This document shows, piece after piece, positions 1 through 9,400 of a stretch of 64,000 nucleotides of DNA (position 1 is the stretch's first letter; each line of letters opens with the position of its first letter). A program made the position numbers and the translations under genes. Below the pieces are notes generated by a model. It worked only from the letters and a program-made list of their open reading frames with translations. It did no database searches and was not told the DNA's origin. This DNA is from Dipteris shenzhenensis (Eukaryota > Polypodiophyta > Polypodiopsida > Gleicheniales): the NCBI GenBank assembly GCA_047967505.1, contig CM106540.1, one strand, 5' to 3'.

Positions 1-409
1 AGATCTCCCCAACTTACTGGGGATACAGGGTCAGAGTATTCCAAGGATAGAGCTCCATGAGGCGGTCCCCCTGATAGCCTGGCTCCTACTACTCCTCCGA
101 AGGACAGCGTTTGGGAGGTAGTAGCCAATACCACTGCGTGGAACATTTATGCTTGCTGCAGTCTGGTGATGAGTAAGCATCCGGTTCCACCCTCAACTAC
201 CATGGTTGCCATCTAGCAAGATATCATCTACACCCTCTACTCCACTTGGGAGCATGGGACCCCAAGCTCTAGGGCAATTGTCGCAAGGCGTGCTCGATTC
301 TGCAAGGCTTGGCCTACAGAAGTTTTTTACATTTTCACTCTGCGAGGGATTCACTGGCTGTATAGTCCTCCCACCTGGCTGTTAGCCCCAATACCAAAGA
401 TCCCCTGGG

Positions 410-411
<2 letters not shown>
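1..411 (+). pseudogene. possible C-terminal remnant of a non-LTR (LINE) retrotransposon
   Basis: Frame 1 is open for about 130 codons with only two stops. It reads WEVVANTTAWNIYACCSLV, then QDIIYTLYSTWEHG, then ARRARFCKAWPTE. The spacing of W and basic residues resembles the tail after the reverse transcriptase of plant LINE ORF2 proteins (an IWK/R motif followed by a TL..W helix). No catalytic domain is visible because the window starts here. The similarity is from memory of the family and is weak. It could be an unrelated fossil frame. Confidence 0.25.
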
Positions 412-412
<1 letters not shown>

Positions 413-464
<52 letters not shown>

Positions 465-490
465 AAGAGAAAGAGAGACAGAGAGAGAAT
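413..490. repeat. compound microsatellite (TA)n-(GA)n
   Basis: About 15 TA units run directly into about 24 GA units, interrupted by a few AAAG steps. Confidence 0.95.
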
Positions 491-589
491 TCATATTTAT
501 CTTTATGTATCTATATACTAGAAAATAATGTATATTTATATATATGTTTTTTTAAAATCTAAATATTATATATATATACATATAAATGA

Positions 590-623
590 TGGATGGGTGG
601 GCGGGTGTGTGGGTGGATGGATG

Positions 624-669
<46 letters not shown>

Positions 670-867
670 GTGAGGGAGAGAGAGAGAAAGAGAGAGAGAG
701 AGAGATTATATACTACACACACACACATATATGTTTGTATGTATGTATGTATGTAAAAACAAAAATATGTATATTTATATATAAATATGTATTTTTTAAT
801 ATATATTTAAACAACTCTGTGTGTCTTTGGAAGTTTGGTTTAATGAAAGACAATTGTAAAATCTTTA

Positions 868-909
<42 letters not shown>

Positions 910-910
910 G
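590..910. repeat. cluster of microsatellites: GGAT, GA, CA, TGTA, TG
   Basis: In order: GGAT repeats (about 610-628), a long GA tract (628-706), CA (715-727), TGTA (737-755) and TG (871-907). A short stretch ending TATATTTAAA-AACTCTGTGT occurs at about 791-826 and again at 965-1000, so the block itself is partly duplicated. Open frames across it are simple-repeat translations and are not genes. Confidence 0.95.
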
Positions 911-1064
911 TGTGCACGTGTTGGTATGCATGTATATGTTTTTTGAAAGTTTTCTATATATGTATTTTTAAATATATATTTAAAGAACTCTGTGTTGTGT
1001 GTTTATAGCTGGTTATCACGTAATAACTGTAGGACACATCGCACAACTTTAATCTACTGCTTAG

Positions 1065-2345
1065 TTGTAGCGGAAAAGATAAGGATATCATCGAGAAAGA
1101 TGAACATGCACTTCCCAATATACTCTGCAAATACCTGTGACATCATTTTGTTGAATATTAGTGGTGCATTCTTCAAACCAAAGGGCATGACGACGAACTC
1201 GTAATGAGCTCGCTCTGTTCGAAAAGCTGTCTTTAGGATGTCAACTTCAAAAATATGGACTTGATGGTAGCCACTCTTGAGATCAATCTTTGAGAAAAAT
1301 TTTGCACCATTGAGTCATTCTAAGATGTACTCAATGCGGGACATAGGAAACTTGTTGCTTACTGTAAGCTTGTTGAGTGCTCTGTAGTCGACACATAGTC
1401 GTGCGGACTTATCCTTCTTTGCCACAATAGAATGGGTGCAGCAAAAGGCGAAGAAGGTCTAATAAACCCTGCGCGCAATAATTGCGATCTAACTCCCCCT
1501 CCATAGATTTGAAAAGTCGATACAGAAACTTACTTGGAGGTGTCGAGTCCAAAGTAAATCAATGCGATGGTCTTCCCGTCGGTTGGGAGGAAGATGGAGT
1601 GGCAGATCATCCCGGAGCATGATGTCTTGGAACTCTTGGAGTAGATCCACCATTGCTTGCTCCATTGGAGGAGCGGCTTGAACTGTAGTGATTTGGCACT
1701 GGACATAGGCAAGTGCACACATGGCACCCTTGCAGGCCCGCGCGACCTACTTGAATATGCGAGATTAATGGAATTCCCGCTATGCTCCAATCACCGCGTA
1801 TCAAAGCGGCCTCAGATAAACCTTCCACAATAGTGAAGGTGCCTTGCCGCCAATCATGCGTCAGTACATGCTCACGAAACCAATGAATCCCAAGGATCAT
1901 GTCGCACCCCATCAAAGGAGTCAAAATAAAATCCCGCGTAAACATGACCTTCTAAACTAAAAAAGTAAAATGGATGGCCTTATGCGTAATGTGTGTGCGC
2001 AAGCCGAGCGTGAACCTGTCCACTGCATGCTCGTGAGGCACCAAGGTGCACCCCACTATCTTAGCAAGCTAAGGGAAGATGGCATCTTCTGAACTCCCCA
2101 TATCGAATAGGACAATAAACTGATGCCCGTCAGCTGTGCCGTACGCTTGAATAAGCGCCTTCTTTTGATCTAAGAAATCGCCCTCCTTCTTACCTTGAAA
2201 GACCACCTTGGAAACGGCGTTCAAAGCAAGGAAGACGACATTCATAGCTGAGGATGAAGTAGGCGCTTTCACAGCCTTCTACAAGCCACTTTCGACAATC
2301 CTTCTTACCATGCCCATCGATGTGGTGGCAATAAAAGCAGCAATG
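1065..2345 (-). pseudogene. Ty3/gypsy gag-protease-RT fragment, broken
   Basis: Read on the minus strand, three gypsy domains appear in the right order but in changing frames. A zinc knuckle CFYC...H...DC lies at 2293-2343, with one extra residue before the His compared with the usual CX2CX4HX4C. The retropepsin motif LFDMGSS is near 2075-2100, with CDMILGIHWF near 1885-1915. RT follows: a PSSPFAAPIL segment near 1440-1480, LCVDYRALNKL near 1370-1400, DLKSGYHQ near 1260-1290, MPFGLKNAP near 1170-1195 and FLDDILIFS near 1071-1097. The fragment ends just after the RT active site, so RNase H and integrase are absent. Several frameshifts and stops make it non-functional. At 2345 it abuts an integrase fragment on the other strand. 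Confidence 0.85.
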
Positions 2346-2349
2346 TTAG

Positions 2350-3415
2350 TCAGAAAGGCAGATGCCAAAAGCACAACAAGGTTGTTATATGAGAATGTGA
2401 TCACCCAATTCAGATGTCCCATTGAAATTGTGTCAGATAGAGACATGCATTTTGTCAATGAGGTTATCCAAGAACTCGTCTGACTTTATGATCATCCATA
2501 GAAAAAGCACACCCTACTACCTCCAAGGGAATGCACAAGCCAAATCCACCAACAAAATATTATGCATTGTCCTCACCAAGGTAGCAGAACCAAAGCGTTG
2601 TGATTGGGCAGAGAAAATAAATGCAACCTTATGGGCATACCGAACCACACTCAAGGTCAGTACACTGGGAATACACCTTTTCAATTGGTGTACGGCCTTG
2701 AAGCTGTGGTCCTACTAGAATTTGTAATTCCAAGCCTACGCATAGCAATACAGGAACGCATGGGAGATCATGCATCCCTAAAAGAAAGACTTTATCAATT
2801 AGAGAAGCATACAAAGATCAGATTAGTCACCTACCATGCCATGACCACAGAAAAACTCAAAAGGAAGCACACTCTGCTACCCCCAAGGGAATGGACACGC
2901 CAAATCTACCAACAAAATATTATGCATTGTCCTCACCAAGGTAGTAGAACCAAAGCGTTCTGATTGGGCAGAGAAAATAAATGCAACCTTATGGGCATAC
3001 TGAATCACACTCAAGGTTAGTACAGAAAACTCACTGGGAATACATCTTTTCAATTGGTATACGGCCTTGAAGCTGTGATCCTACTAGGATTGTAATTCCA
3101 AGCCTACGCATAGCAGTACAAGAACGCATGGGAGATCATGCATGCTTGAAAGAAAGACTCTATCAATTAGAGAAGCATACAAAGACCACACTAGTCACCT
3201 ATCATGCCATGACAACAGAAAAACTCACAAGGAAGGCATGGTTTAATAGAAACCTTAAAGCCAAAGACATCAAGGAAGATGACCTGGTTTTGCTGTACAA
3301 TACCAAAGTCCAGAAAGGCAAAGTCAAATTTCTACGTCAAGGACCTTATAGAGTCAAAAAAATGAACCCCATCGGAGCTATGTTGCTAGAAACACTAGAT
3401 GGAGTCCATTGCTGC
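2350..3415 (+). pseudogene. Ty3/gypsy integrase C-terminal half, internally duplicated
   Basis: The plus strand encodes the second half of a gypsy integrase. PIEIVSDRDMHFVNEVI contains the second catalytic Asp. STPYYLQGNAQAKSTNK is the third-acid region, normally NGQAE.TN, and here it reads AQAK, so the catalytic Glu has become Lys. AYRTTLKVS and FQLVYGLEAV follow, then the linker LKERLYQLE and the C-terminal GDLVLLYNTK motif (here DDLVLLYNTK) with GPYRVKK. A tandem duplication of about 360 bp repeats the middle (2500-3230), so AYRT, LVYGLEAV and LKERLYQLE occur twice. Stops and indels disable both copies. No LTR is attached that I can delimit. Confidence 0.85.
2499..3232. repeat. ~360-bp tandem duplication inside the integrase fragment
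   Basis: The segment around 2500-2860 recurs at about 2863-3230. The spacing is 360 bp at TATTATGCATTGTCCTC. It becomes 368 bp further along, because of a 9-bp indel (GAAAACTCA present only in copy two) and a 1-bp indel. Confidence 0.92.
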
Positions 3416-3419
3416 TGAA

Positions 3420-4240
3420 ACAGACCCCAAACCTTACTCCGTTCGCTGTCCCGACTCCCCGTCTGATGCGCCGTGTGAACACCTTCCCAAAGAGCTGAAC
3501 TGATGCCAAAGGCTGAGGCTGGTCAGAGGGCCACTGGGGGTGAGTGTAAGGCTGTTCAGAGGGGGCTGAGGAGGAGCTGTAGGAGGCTGAAGTGCTGGGG
3601 GAACTGAATGAGGAAAGAGGGCCTAGAGGGCCCCTATTTATAGGGCTTTTGGGGCTGGTTGACTGGCCCCATAAAGGCAGCCCTAGGCCCCATAAATGGC
3701 AGCCCTAGGCCCCAGAAAGGCAGCCCTAGGCCCCATAAGTGCAGCACTAGGCCCCATAAAGGCAGCCCTAGGGAAAGGGAGGGATGCAAGGTAGCCTATA
3801 AAGGCAGCCCTTCCCTTGCCATTCTCTTCACTTGTTCCAGCCTTGAGGGGGGCCAGAAGGGCTTTTGCGGCTGGTTGACTAGCCCCATAAAGGCAGCCCT
3901 AGGCCCCATAAAGGCAGCCCTAGGGAGGGATGCAAGGTAGCCTATAAAGGCAGCCCTTCCCCTGCCATTCTCTTGACTTGTTCCAGCCCTAAGGGGGGCC
4001 AGAAGGGCTCCTATCCTAGGCTAGAACCTAAACCTATCCCTAAACCTAAGACAGAAACACTACCCTATGGTTCTCAAGTGGGTACTAATGAACAAGGACT
4101 GATCTTCTGACTTGACCTAAGGCTGAGAGACTGACTTATGTAGCTTGTGCCTGACTGTCTCTGGACAAGGGCTCACAAAGGGGTCACAGCATACAACAAA
4201 ATCTCCGATTAGGGAACTATTACGCAATTGTTGACGTAGC
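3420..4240. other. GC-rich LTR-like block with minisatellite and TATA-like palindrome
   Basis: There is no convincing gene here. Around 3630-3642 the sequence CCTATTTATAGG reads CCTATAAATAGG on the minus strand, a good TATA box. Downstream on the minus strand (3600-3430) it is rich in AGCC/CTCC. Upstream of the TATA, on that strand, lies the minisatellite at 3660-3990. This layout (repeat enhancer, TATA, short leader) resembles an LTR promoter on the minus strand, but I find no partner LTR or primer site. The open frame at 3659-3940 is just the translated repeat. Confidence 0.3.
3640..4010. repeat. minisatellite with ~21-bp unit CCCCATAAAGGCAGCCCTAGG
   Basis: The unit is repeated about five times at 3668-3775 and about twice at 3891-3925. 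It is embedded in a higher-order duplication: GGGATGCAAGGTAGCCTATA recurs 146 bp apart (3781 and 3927), and the GGGCTTTTGGGGCTGGTTGA segment at about 3643 recurs at about 3857. Confidence 0.9.
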
Positions 4241-4244
4241 CAGT

Positions 4245-5008
4245 GTGTCACACCATTGAAGCATCATAAAAACAAAAAGCATCGGATTGTTGGTAAAGGA
4301 AGAAGAGAAGCAATTCTAGTTGTCTAGTGATCCTGTTGGAAAAGCGATAAAGTCTTCTATTTTCGCTTACATGGTCTTTGTTGGGAAAGAAGAGAATGAA
4401 CCAAATGCTAAGTTGGATCCTCAAGATAAAGAAGAATTTCAGCTTTTAGATGTTTTCACGGATTGTTTTTCAAAGTCATTGCAGGGAAGCCTAAAGCGAT
4501 CGGATGATCGCACCATTGAGCTCATACCAGCAAGTGAACCTCCAAATCGGCCGCCCTATCGGGTGAGTGCAGCCCAAACCAAGGAGATCATGCAACAAAT
4601 ACAGATTTGCTGTCCAAAAACCTTATCAAACCCACTCCTTCTCCCTTTTGTTCTCCAAAACACTCCTTCTTCCACACATAGATGATGTGTTACTTTTCAC
4701 CACGATTGGTTTAAAGAGTGGCTATCATCAAATAAGGATTCATCCCCAAGATATTCGTAAGACATCTTTTCGGAGGACCTTTGGGCTGTACGAGTTCTTG
4801 GTCGCCTAACGGATGCCCCCGCTACCTTCAATAGGATGATGGACCGGATCTTCAAACCTCATAAGTACTTCAAAAGGTGCTTTTTTTAAATGATATTCCT
4901 ATGTTTTTGAGGTCAAAGGAGGAGCACAAGAGACACTTGATTCAAGAATTGCGAGATAATAAGCTGGTACATCAATGGAAAGAAAAGTGAACTCTTTCTT
5001 GATAAAAT
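4245..5008 (+). pseudogene. Ty3/gypsy pol, left part, split by the copia insertion
   Basis: The frame starts in the protease-RT linker (NKKHRIVGKG, then FAYMVFVGKEENE), which matches the same linker of the chromovirus at 47.3 kb. It continues through the pre-RT segment [17 protein letters not shown] pieces follow: [14 protein letters not shown] near 4712-4750, then [12 protein letters not shown], then ELRDNK. There is a deletion between the pre-RT and LKSGYHQ segments, so the VDYRALN region is missing, and there are several frameshifts. The coding trace LFLDKI reaches 5008 and resumes after the copia element as HYLGHVI at 11106. This shows that one gypsy gene was interrupted. No LTR of this element is recognised upstream. 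Confidence 0.85.
5004..5008. repeat. target-site duplication AAAAT, left copy
   Basis: AAAAT directly precedes the 5' LTR. The same five bases lie at 11101-11105 after the 3' LTR, with one extra A between LTR and duplication. Removing the element and one copy restores a continuous gypsy reading frame. Confidence 0.85.
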
Positions 5009-5273
5009 TGTTAGAATTATAGATATAATTCAGCAGTGACCAATGTAATTTAATAAGCTAGTTAGGGGCACTTTTCCCTCTTTAAGAAGTTTTTCCCCCT
5101 AACCGCAGTTAGTCCACTAACTATGGTTAGTGACTACTAAGGTTTTGTCACTAGGACAAAACCTTATCTCACTCCTTCAGCTGTAACACTCTTACACTCT
5201 TCTATTGCAACTAAGTTCTCAAGCTTTCAAGCTCTCAGCTCACTCTCTTGCTCTCTCTCCACTCACACTCACA
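5009..5273 (+). repeat. copia 5' LTR (265 bp)
   Basis: It starts TGTTAGAATTATAG and ends CACTCACACTCACA. It contains GTTAGTCCACTAAC-type short inverted repeats (CCGCAGTTAGTCCACTAACT, GGTTAGTGACTAC) and the pair AAGGTTTTGTC / GACAAAACCTT. No canonical TATA box is obvious. TTTAATAAGC near 5050 is the closest AT-rich element. The end is CT-rich. Confidence 0.95.
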
Positions 5274-5275
5274 TT

Positions 5276-5287
5276 TGGTATCAGAGC
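5276..5287 (+). promoter_or_regulatory. primer binding site, initiator-Met tRNA
   Basis: TGGTATCAGAGC lies 2 bp after the LTR. It is complementary to the 3' end of plant initiator-Met tRNA and is the usual primer of plant copia elements. Confidence 0.9.
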
Positions 5288-5339
5288 AGATCGTGCTCTT
5301 GGACCTGCTCCCTGCTCCTGGACTCTAGCTCCCGCAAGC

Positions 5340-5800
5340 TCCCTTTGCTGGCCGTACCTTCTGTCTACTGCAGTCTCGTCGTCCGTACCTGCCGTACACA
5401 TGTGTACACCCGTACTGCTTTGTCAACTGCATATCTGCTCATACCTGCTGCTTTCGTACTGCGCGACAGTACGGCTGTACAACTCGTTGCCGTACAGCAT
5501 GCAGGCCCCGTACGTACCTGCGCCGTACAGCCTGCAGTCGTACATTTCGTACAGGTCTGTACGGCCCTGCTACTCCAGCACGTACAATATCTGCTCGTCG
5601 TCCGTAGCAACGCTCCATCCGTACTATCAGCCTGCGTCAACCGTACATCGTCGACCGTACCACACGTGTGGCACCTCGTAGTTCGTGCAATCTGTCCGAT
5701 CGTACACCTGCAGCTAGTCCGTACGTTCGTCGTACATCTGTGCCAGCTTGCCGTACACATCCGTACAACCGTACGGATTCTGACAGTACAGGCTGAGTTG
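5340..5800 (+). repeat. leader segment packed with CGTAC motifs
   Basis: I count about 21 copies of CGTAC in roughly 450 bp, mostly as CCGTAC, at irregular spacing, together with many CTGCAG/CTGC words. GTAC is self-complementary, so both strands stay open in long frames (5345-5920 plus, 5365-5889 minus). The translations are low-complexity (V, R, T, C) and match no gag. I take them as a by-product of the repeats. Confidence 0.8.
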
Positions 5801-5924
5801 CACAGCTCCGCACAAACCACCGTATTGATTGCAGGTGGGTTTGGAAATTTACAGTTTTGCAGGACTTCTGAGCAGGGATCTACTTGCAAGGTTCATTTGC
5901 AGGCAGATTCAAAGGTTTAGCCCA

Positions 5925-6205
5925 TAAATTTCGGGCTTTCTGCTGAAATTGCAAAATTTTGGGGCTTTCTGTGCTTTTGCCCCTTTCTGGTTGCAATTTC
6001 AAGCTCGAAATTTGGGGCTTTCAGTTTTCCAGTACAATTTCTTGCAGAAATTAGGGGATTTTTTGATTACACTACAATTTCGTAGTGAAATTTGGGGCTT
6101 TTGCAGACAGAGTGCAATTCTTGCAACATTTGGGGCTTTTGATCAATTTGCCCCTTTCTGGTTGCAATTTCAGGCCTATTTCGGGGCTTTTGTGTTGGGA
6201 GAGCA
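5925..6205 (+). repeat. AATTTTGGGGCTTT repeats in the copia leader
   Basis: Variants of AAATTTGGGGCTTT occur about seven times. The 29-base stretch beginning TTGCCCCTTTCTGGTTGCAA is present twice (near 5976 and 6149). The segment looks like amplified leader sequence just ahead of gag. Confidence 0.8.
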
Positions 6206-6428
6206 ATTTTTGGAGATTTCAGTTCATACTGCCTTTCTTGAAGTGTTTTGCAGCACTTTTGGCAGATTTTGGAGAGTTTTTGATGCTTGGACAGATTTCT
6301 GACAGTGCAAGTGCAGAAATCTGAGTTGCATTTACAGCCAGTGCTTGGCTGTGTTTTTTGGGAGTTGTGCATTTCATTCCCAGTAAGGGAATTCAGTTTT
6401 GTATCTCCTAAAATCTCTTTCTCAGATA

Positions 6429-9400
6429 TGGCCCAGCAAAATCAGAATGATTTCCAGTTAGGTGGTCTTTCACAGGAAGACAAGTTGGATGGTACCAACT
6501 ACTCCCTATGAAGTTTTATGGTACGCAATATTCTGAATTCTCACAATTTATGGGATTATGTGAATGGGGGTGAGATCCGACCAACAGGTATTGCACCTAA
6601 TACCCCTCCCCAGCAAGGAGGTGGAAGAGGTCGTGCACAGGGTGCAGTTACAGGACAGGTTGTTGCTGCAACTGTAGCCACTCCAGAACAAAAGAGATGG
6701 GATTCACGGGATGCCTTAGCTTTGTCATGCATCTCTCTTTCAGTGAAAAGATTTATCATTCCACATATCCAGTCGTGTAAGACCTTGAAGGCAGCGTGGG
6801 ATATCTTAGAAAGCATGTATGCAGCCCGGAATGATGCAAGGGTATCTTTCTTAAAGCATGTATGCAGCCCGGAATGATGCAAGGGTATCTTTCTTAAAAA
6901 GAGAGTTAAGTAATATACATATGGAAGAGGGTGACTCCATGTCAGTCCACCTCACAAAGCTACAGAATCTCAGAGAGCAATTATTGAACATTGATGAGAT
7001 TATTCATGATTCAGAGATGATTACCACCACTCTGAACTCTCTTCCTAAGACTTATCTCAGTTTTCATACCTCGCTGAACTTATCATTGAGGGGGGGTGCA
7101 AATCCTCTCACTTTTCATGAGTTGATAGGACTTCTGCTTCAGGAAGAGCAGACTAGGAAAAACTTGGCTTCACATGCAGGTGAACAAGCTATGCTCTCAA
7201 AGTTCAAGTCAAAAACAAAGGGACAGGCAAAGACATCAGTAAATCAGCCTTCCAGTGGATCAGGACAGCCTTCCCAAATGGCTAAGAATGATGCAAGTAA
7301 GCCCAAGAAGAAGGGTTTTTGTCATTACTGCAAAAAGCCAGGGCATCACATTGCAGAATGCAGGAAAAGGCTTGCAAAAGAGAAGAAAAACAGCTCCGGT
7401 ATGGCTGTTTCAGATTCAGCTCCTCATGCATCTGACAGTGGGGATGCTGCAGCCAACTTTGTTGGACAGGTTTATGCCTTTTTATCTTGCATTTCAGATT
7501 CTAGGCTGGCTGCTCCAGATGCTCAGGATAGTGCAGCCACTTATAATGATGATACCTATGCCTTTTTGACTTGCAGTTATGATCCCTCCACGGATGCATC
7601 AACTTTCAGTGTCAATGAAACAGTGAATACTTGGTATTTTGACAGCGGTGCCTCCAAGAATATCACATCTAGGAAGAGTCTCTTCACTTCCTTGCATCCA
7701 CCTCCCGTTGGTAAGAAAGTCACTTGTGCCAACAACTCGTCATATTTAGTACGTGGTACAGGAGAAGTTAAGCTTACCACCATTGATGGCTCAGTTTTCA
7801 GACTTTCAGATGTCTTGTATGTGCCTGGTATCACCAAGAATCTCCTTTCAGTGTCCACTTTTAACAGAGCTGGATTTCAGGTCATCTTTGAGGATGACAA
7901 ATGTGCTGTCCGAGACAGAGAAAATGATTATGCCTTGAGATTATCTGGTACTCTGCTGCGTGGGCTTTTTCAGCTTGATCTTTTTGAGAAAAGAGCAGCC
8001 CATGCTCTTGCAGTTTCTACTCCTACTACTGCCATGCAGAATGTAGAGTTATGGCATGCCAGATATGGCCACATGCATTACAACAGCTTGATGACACTTC
8101 AGAAGCACTCTATGGTTGATGCATTGCCACCTCTTGAGATACCTCCTCCACATGCCTATGAAGGGTGCATTTTAGGCAAAATGCACAGATTCCCCTTCAA
8201 AAAGGATGGTTCAGTTAAAGCTGTCTGAAAATTACAGCTTATACAAAGTGATGTATGTGGTCCCATGAGGACTCCATCATTGGGTGGTAATCTCTACTTT
8301 GTTACTTTTATTGATGATTACTCCAATTTCACTTGGGTCTTTGGGCTAAAGCGCAAATTAGAAGTGTTCATGGTGTTTAAACACTTTTCAGCCATGGTTG
8401 AAAATGAATCTGGACTCAAGATACAGACATTGCGCACAAATAGAGGTGGGGAATACTTGTCTGCAGGTTTTGATGCTTTTCTGAAAGACAAGGGTATTGT
8501 GCATCAGCTCACAGTGAGGCTAACCCCTCAGCAAAATGGCAAAGCTGAGAGGAAGAATAGAACTCTTATGGAGATGGACAAATGTATGCTGAAAAGCAAA
8601 CACATGCCTCACAAATTCTGGCTTGAAGGTCTAATGTGTGCCAACTACATCTTAAATCGGTCTCCCACTAAGGCTTTGAAAACAAAAACTCCCTATGAAG
8701 TCTGGAATGGGAGAAAGCCTTCAGTGGATCATTTCCGCATCTTTGGATGCCTTGCATATGCTCATGTGCCAGTTGAATTTCGGCATAAGTTGTCAGATAA
8801 GGCAATTAAGTGCATATTTGTTGGGTACAGTGCAGAAAGCAAGGGGTACCGTCTCTACAATCTTGCTACACGCAAGATCATTGTCAGTAGAGATGTGATA
8901 TTTGCAGAAAATTCAGCTCACACTCAGGCTGAATTTCATATGCATTCTTCTTCAGAGGATGTTTTTGAGGGGTTGCTACCCATTGCCTTGGGTTCCCTTG
9001 CTGATATTTCCGATGCAAATCAGAATTTACAACCACCTCTTGATGCTCCAGTTCAGCCACAGGATGTCTTGCCACCTCCACAAGCAGTGGAACAGGTGGT
9101 TCAGCAAGAAATTGCAAACATACATGCAGCAAAAATAGTCCCAAACTGGCTGTTACAGACTCTCAAGGAGAGTAAGATTGATGCTCCATTACCTGGCACG
9201 ACTCGCAGTGCAATAAGGCACATGGAAGGTGCTAATTCAATGGAATCAGCATATGCAGGTACTCTTCTCGATGAGGAGGAGCCTGCAACATTCGAAGAAG
9301 CAAAGGACAATGTGCATTGGATGAATGCCATGCACGATGAATTGCAGTCCATTCAGAAAAATCAGACTTGGGATGTCATAGACTTGCCACCAGGTAAACA

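Noticed and set aside
528-971. 147-codon plus frame and overlapping minus frame
   Set aside because: Translations of GA, CA and TG microsatellites (runs of ER, HT and VC), not a protein.
3659-3940. 93-codon plus frame rich in GSPRPHK
   Set aside because: A translated 21-bp minisatellite.
5205-5920. Long overlapping frames on both strands (158-191 codons)
   Set aside because: They lie in the copia leader between primer site and gag, arise from CGTAC/CTGC repeats and resemble no gag.
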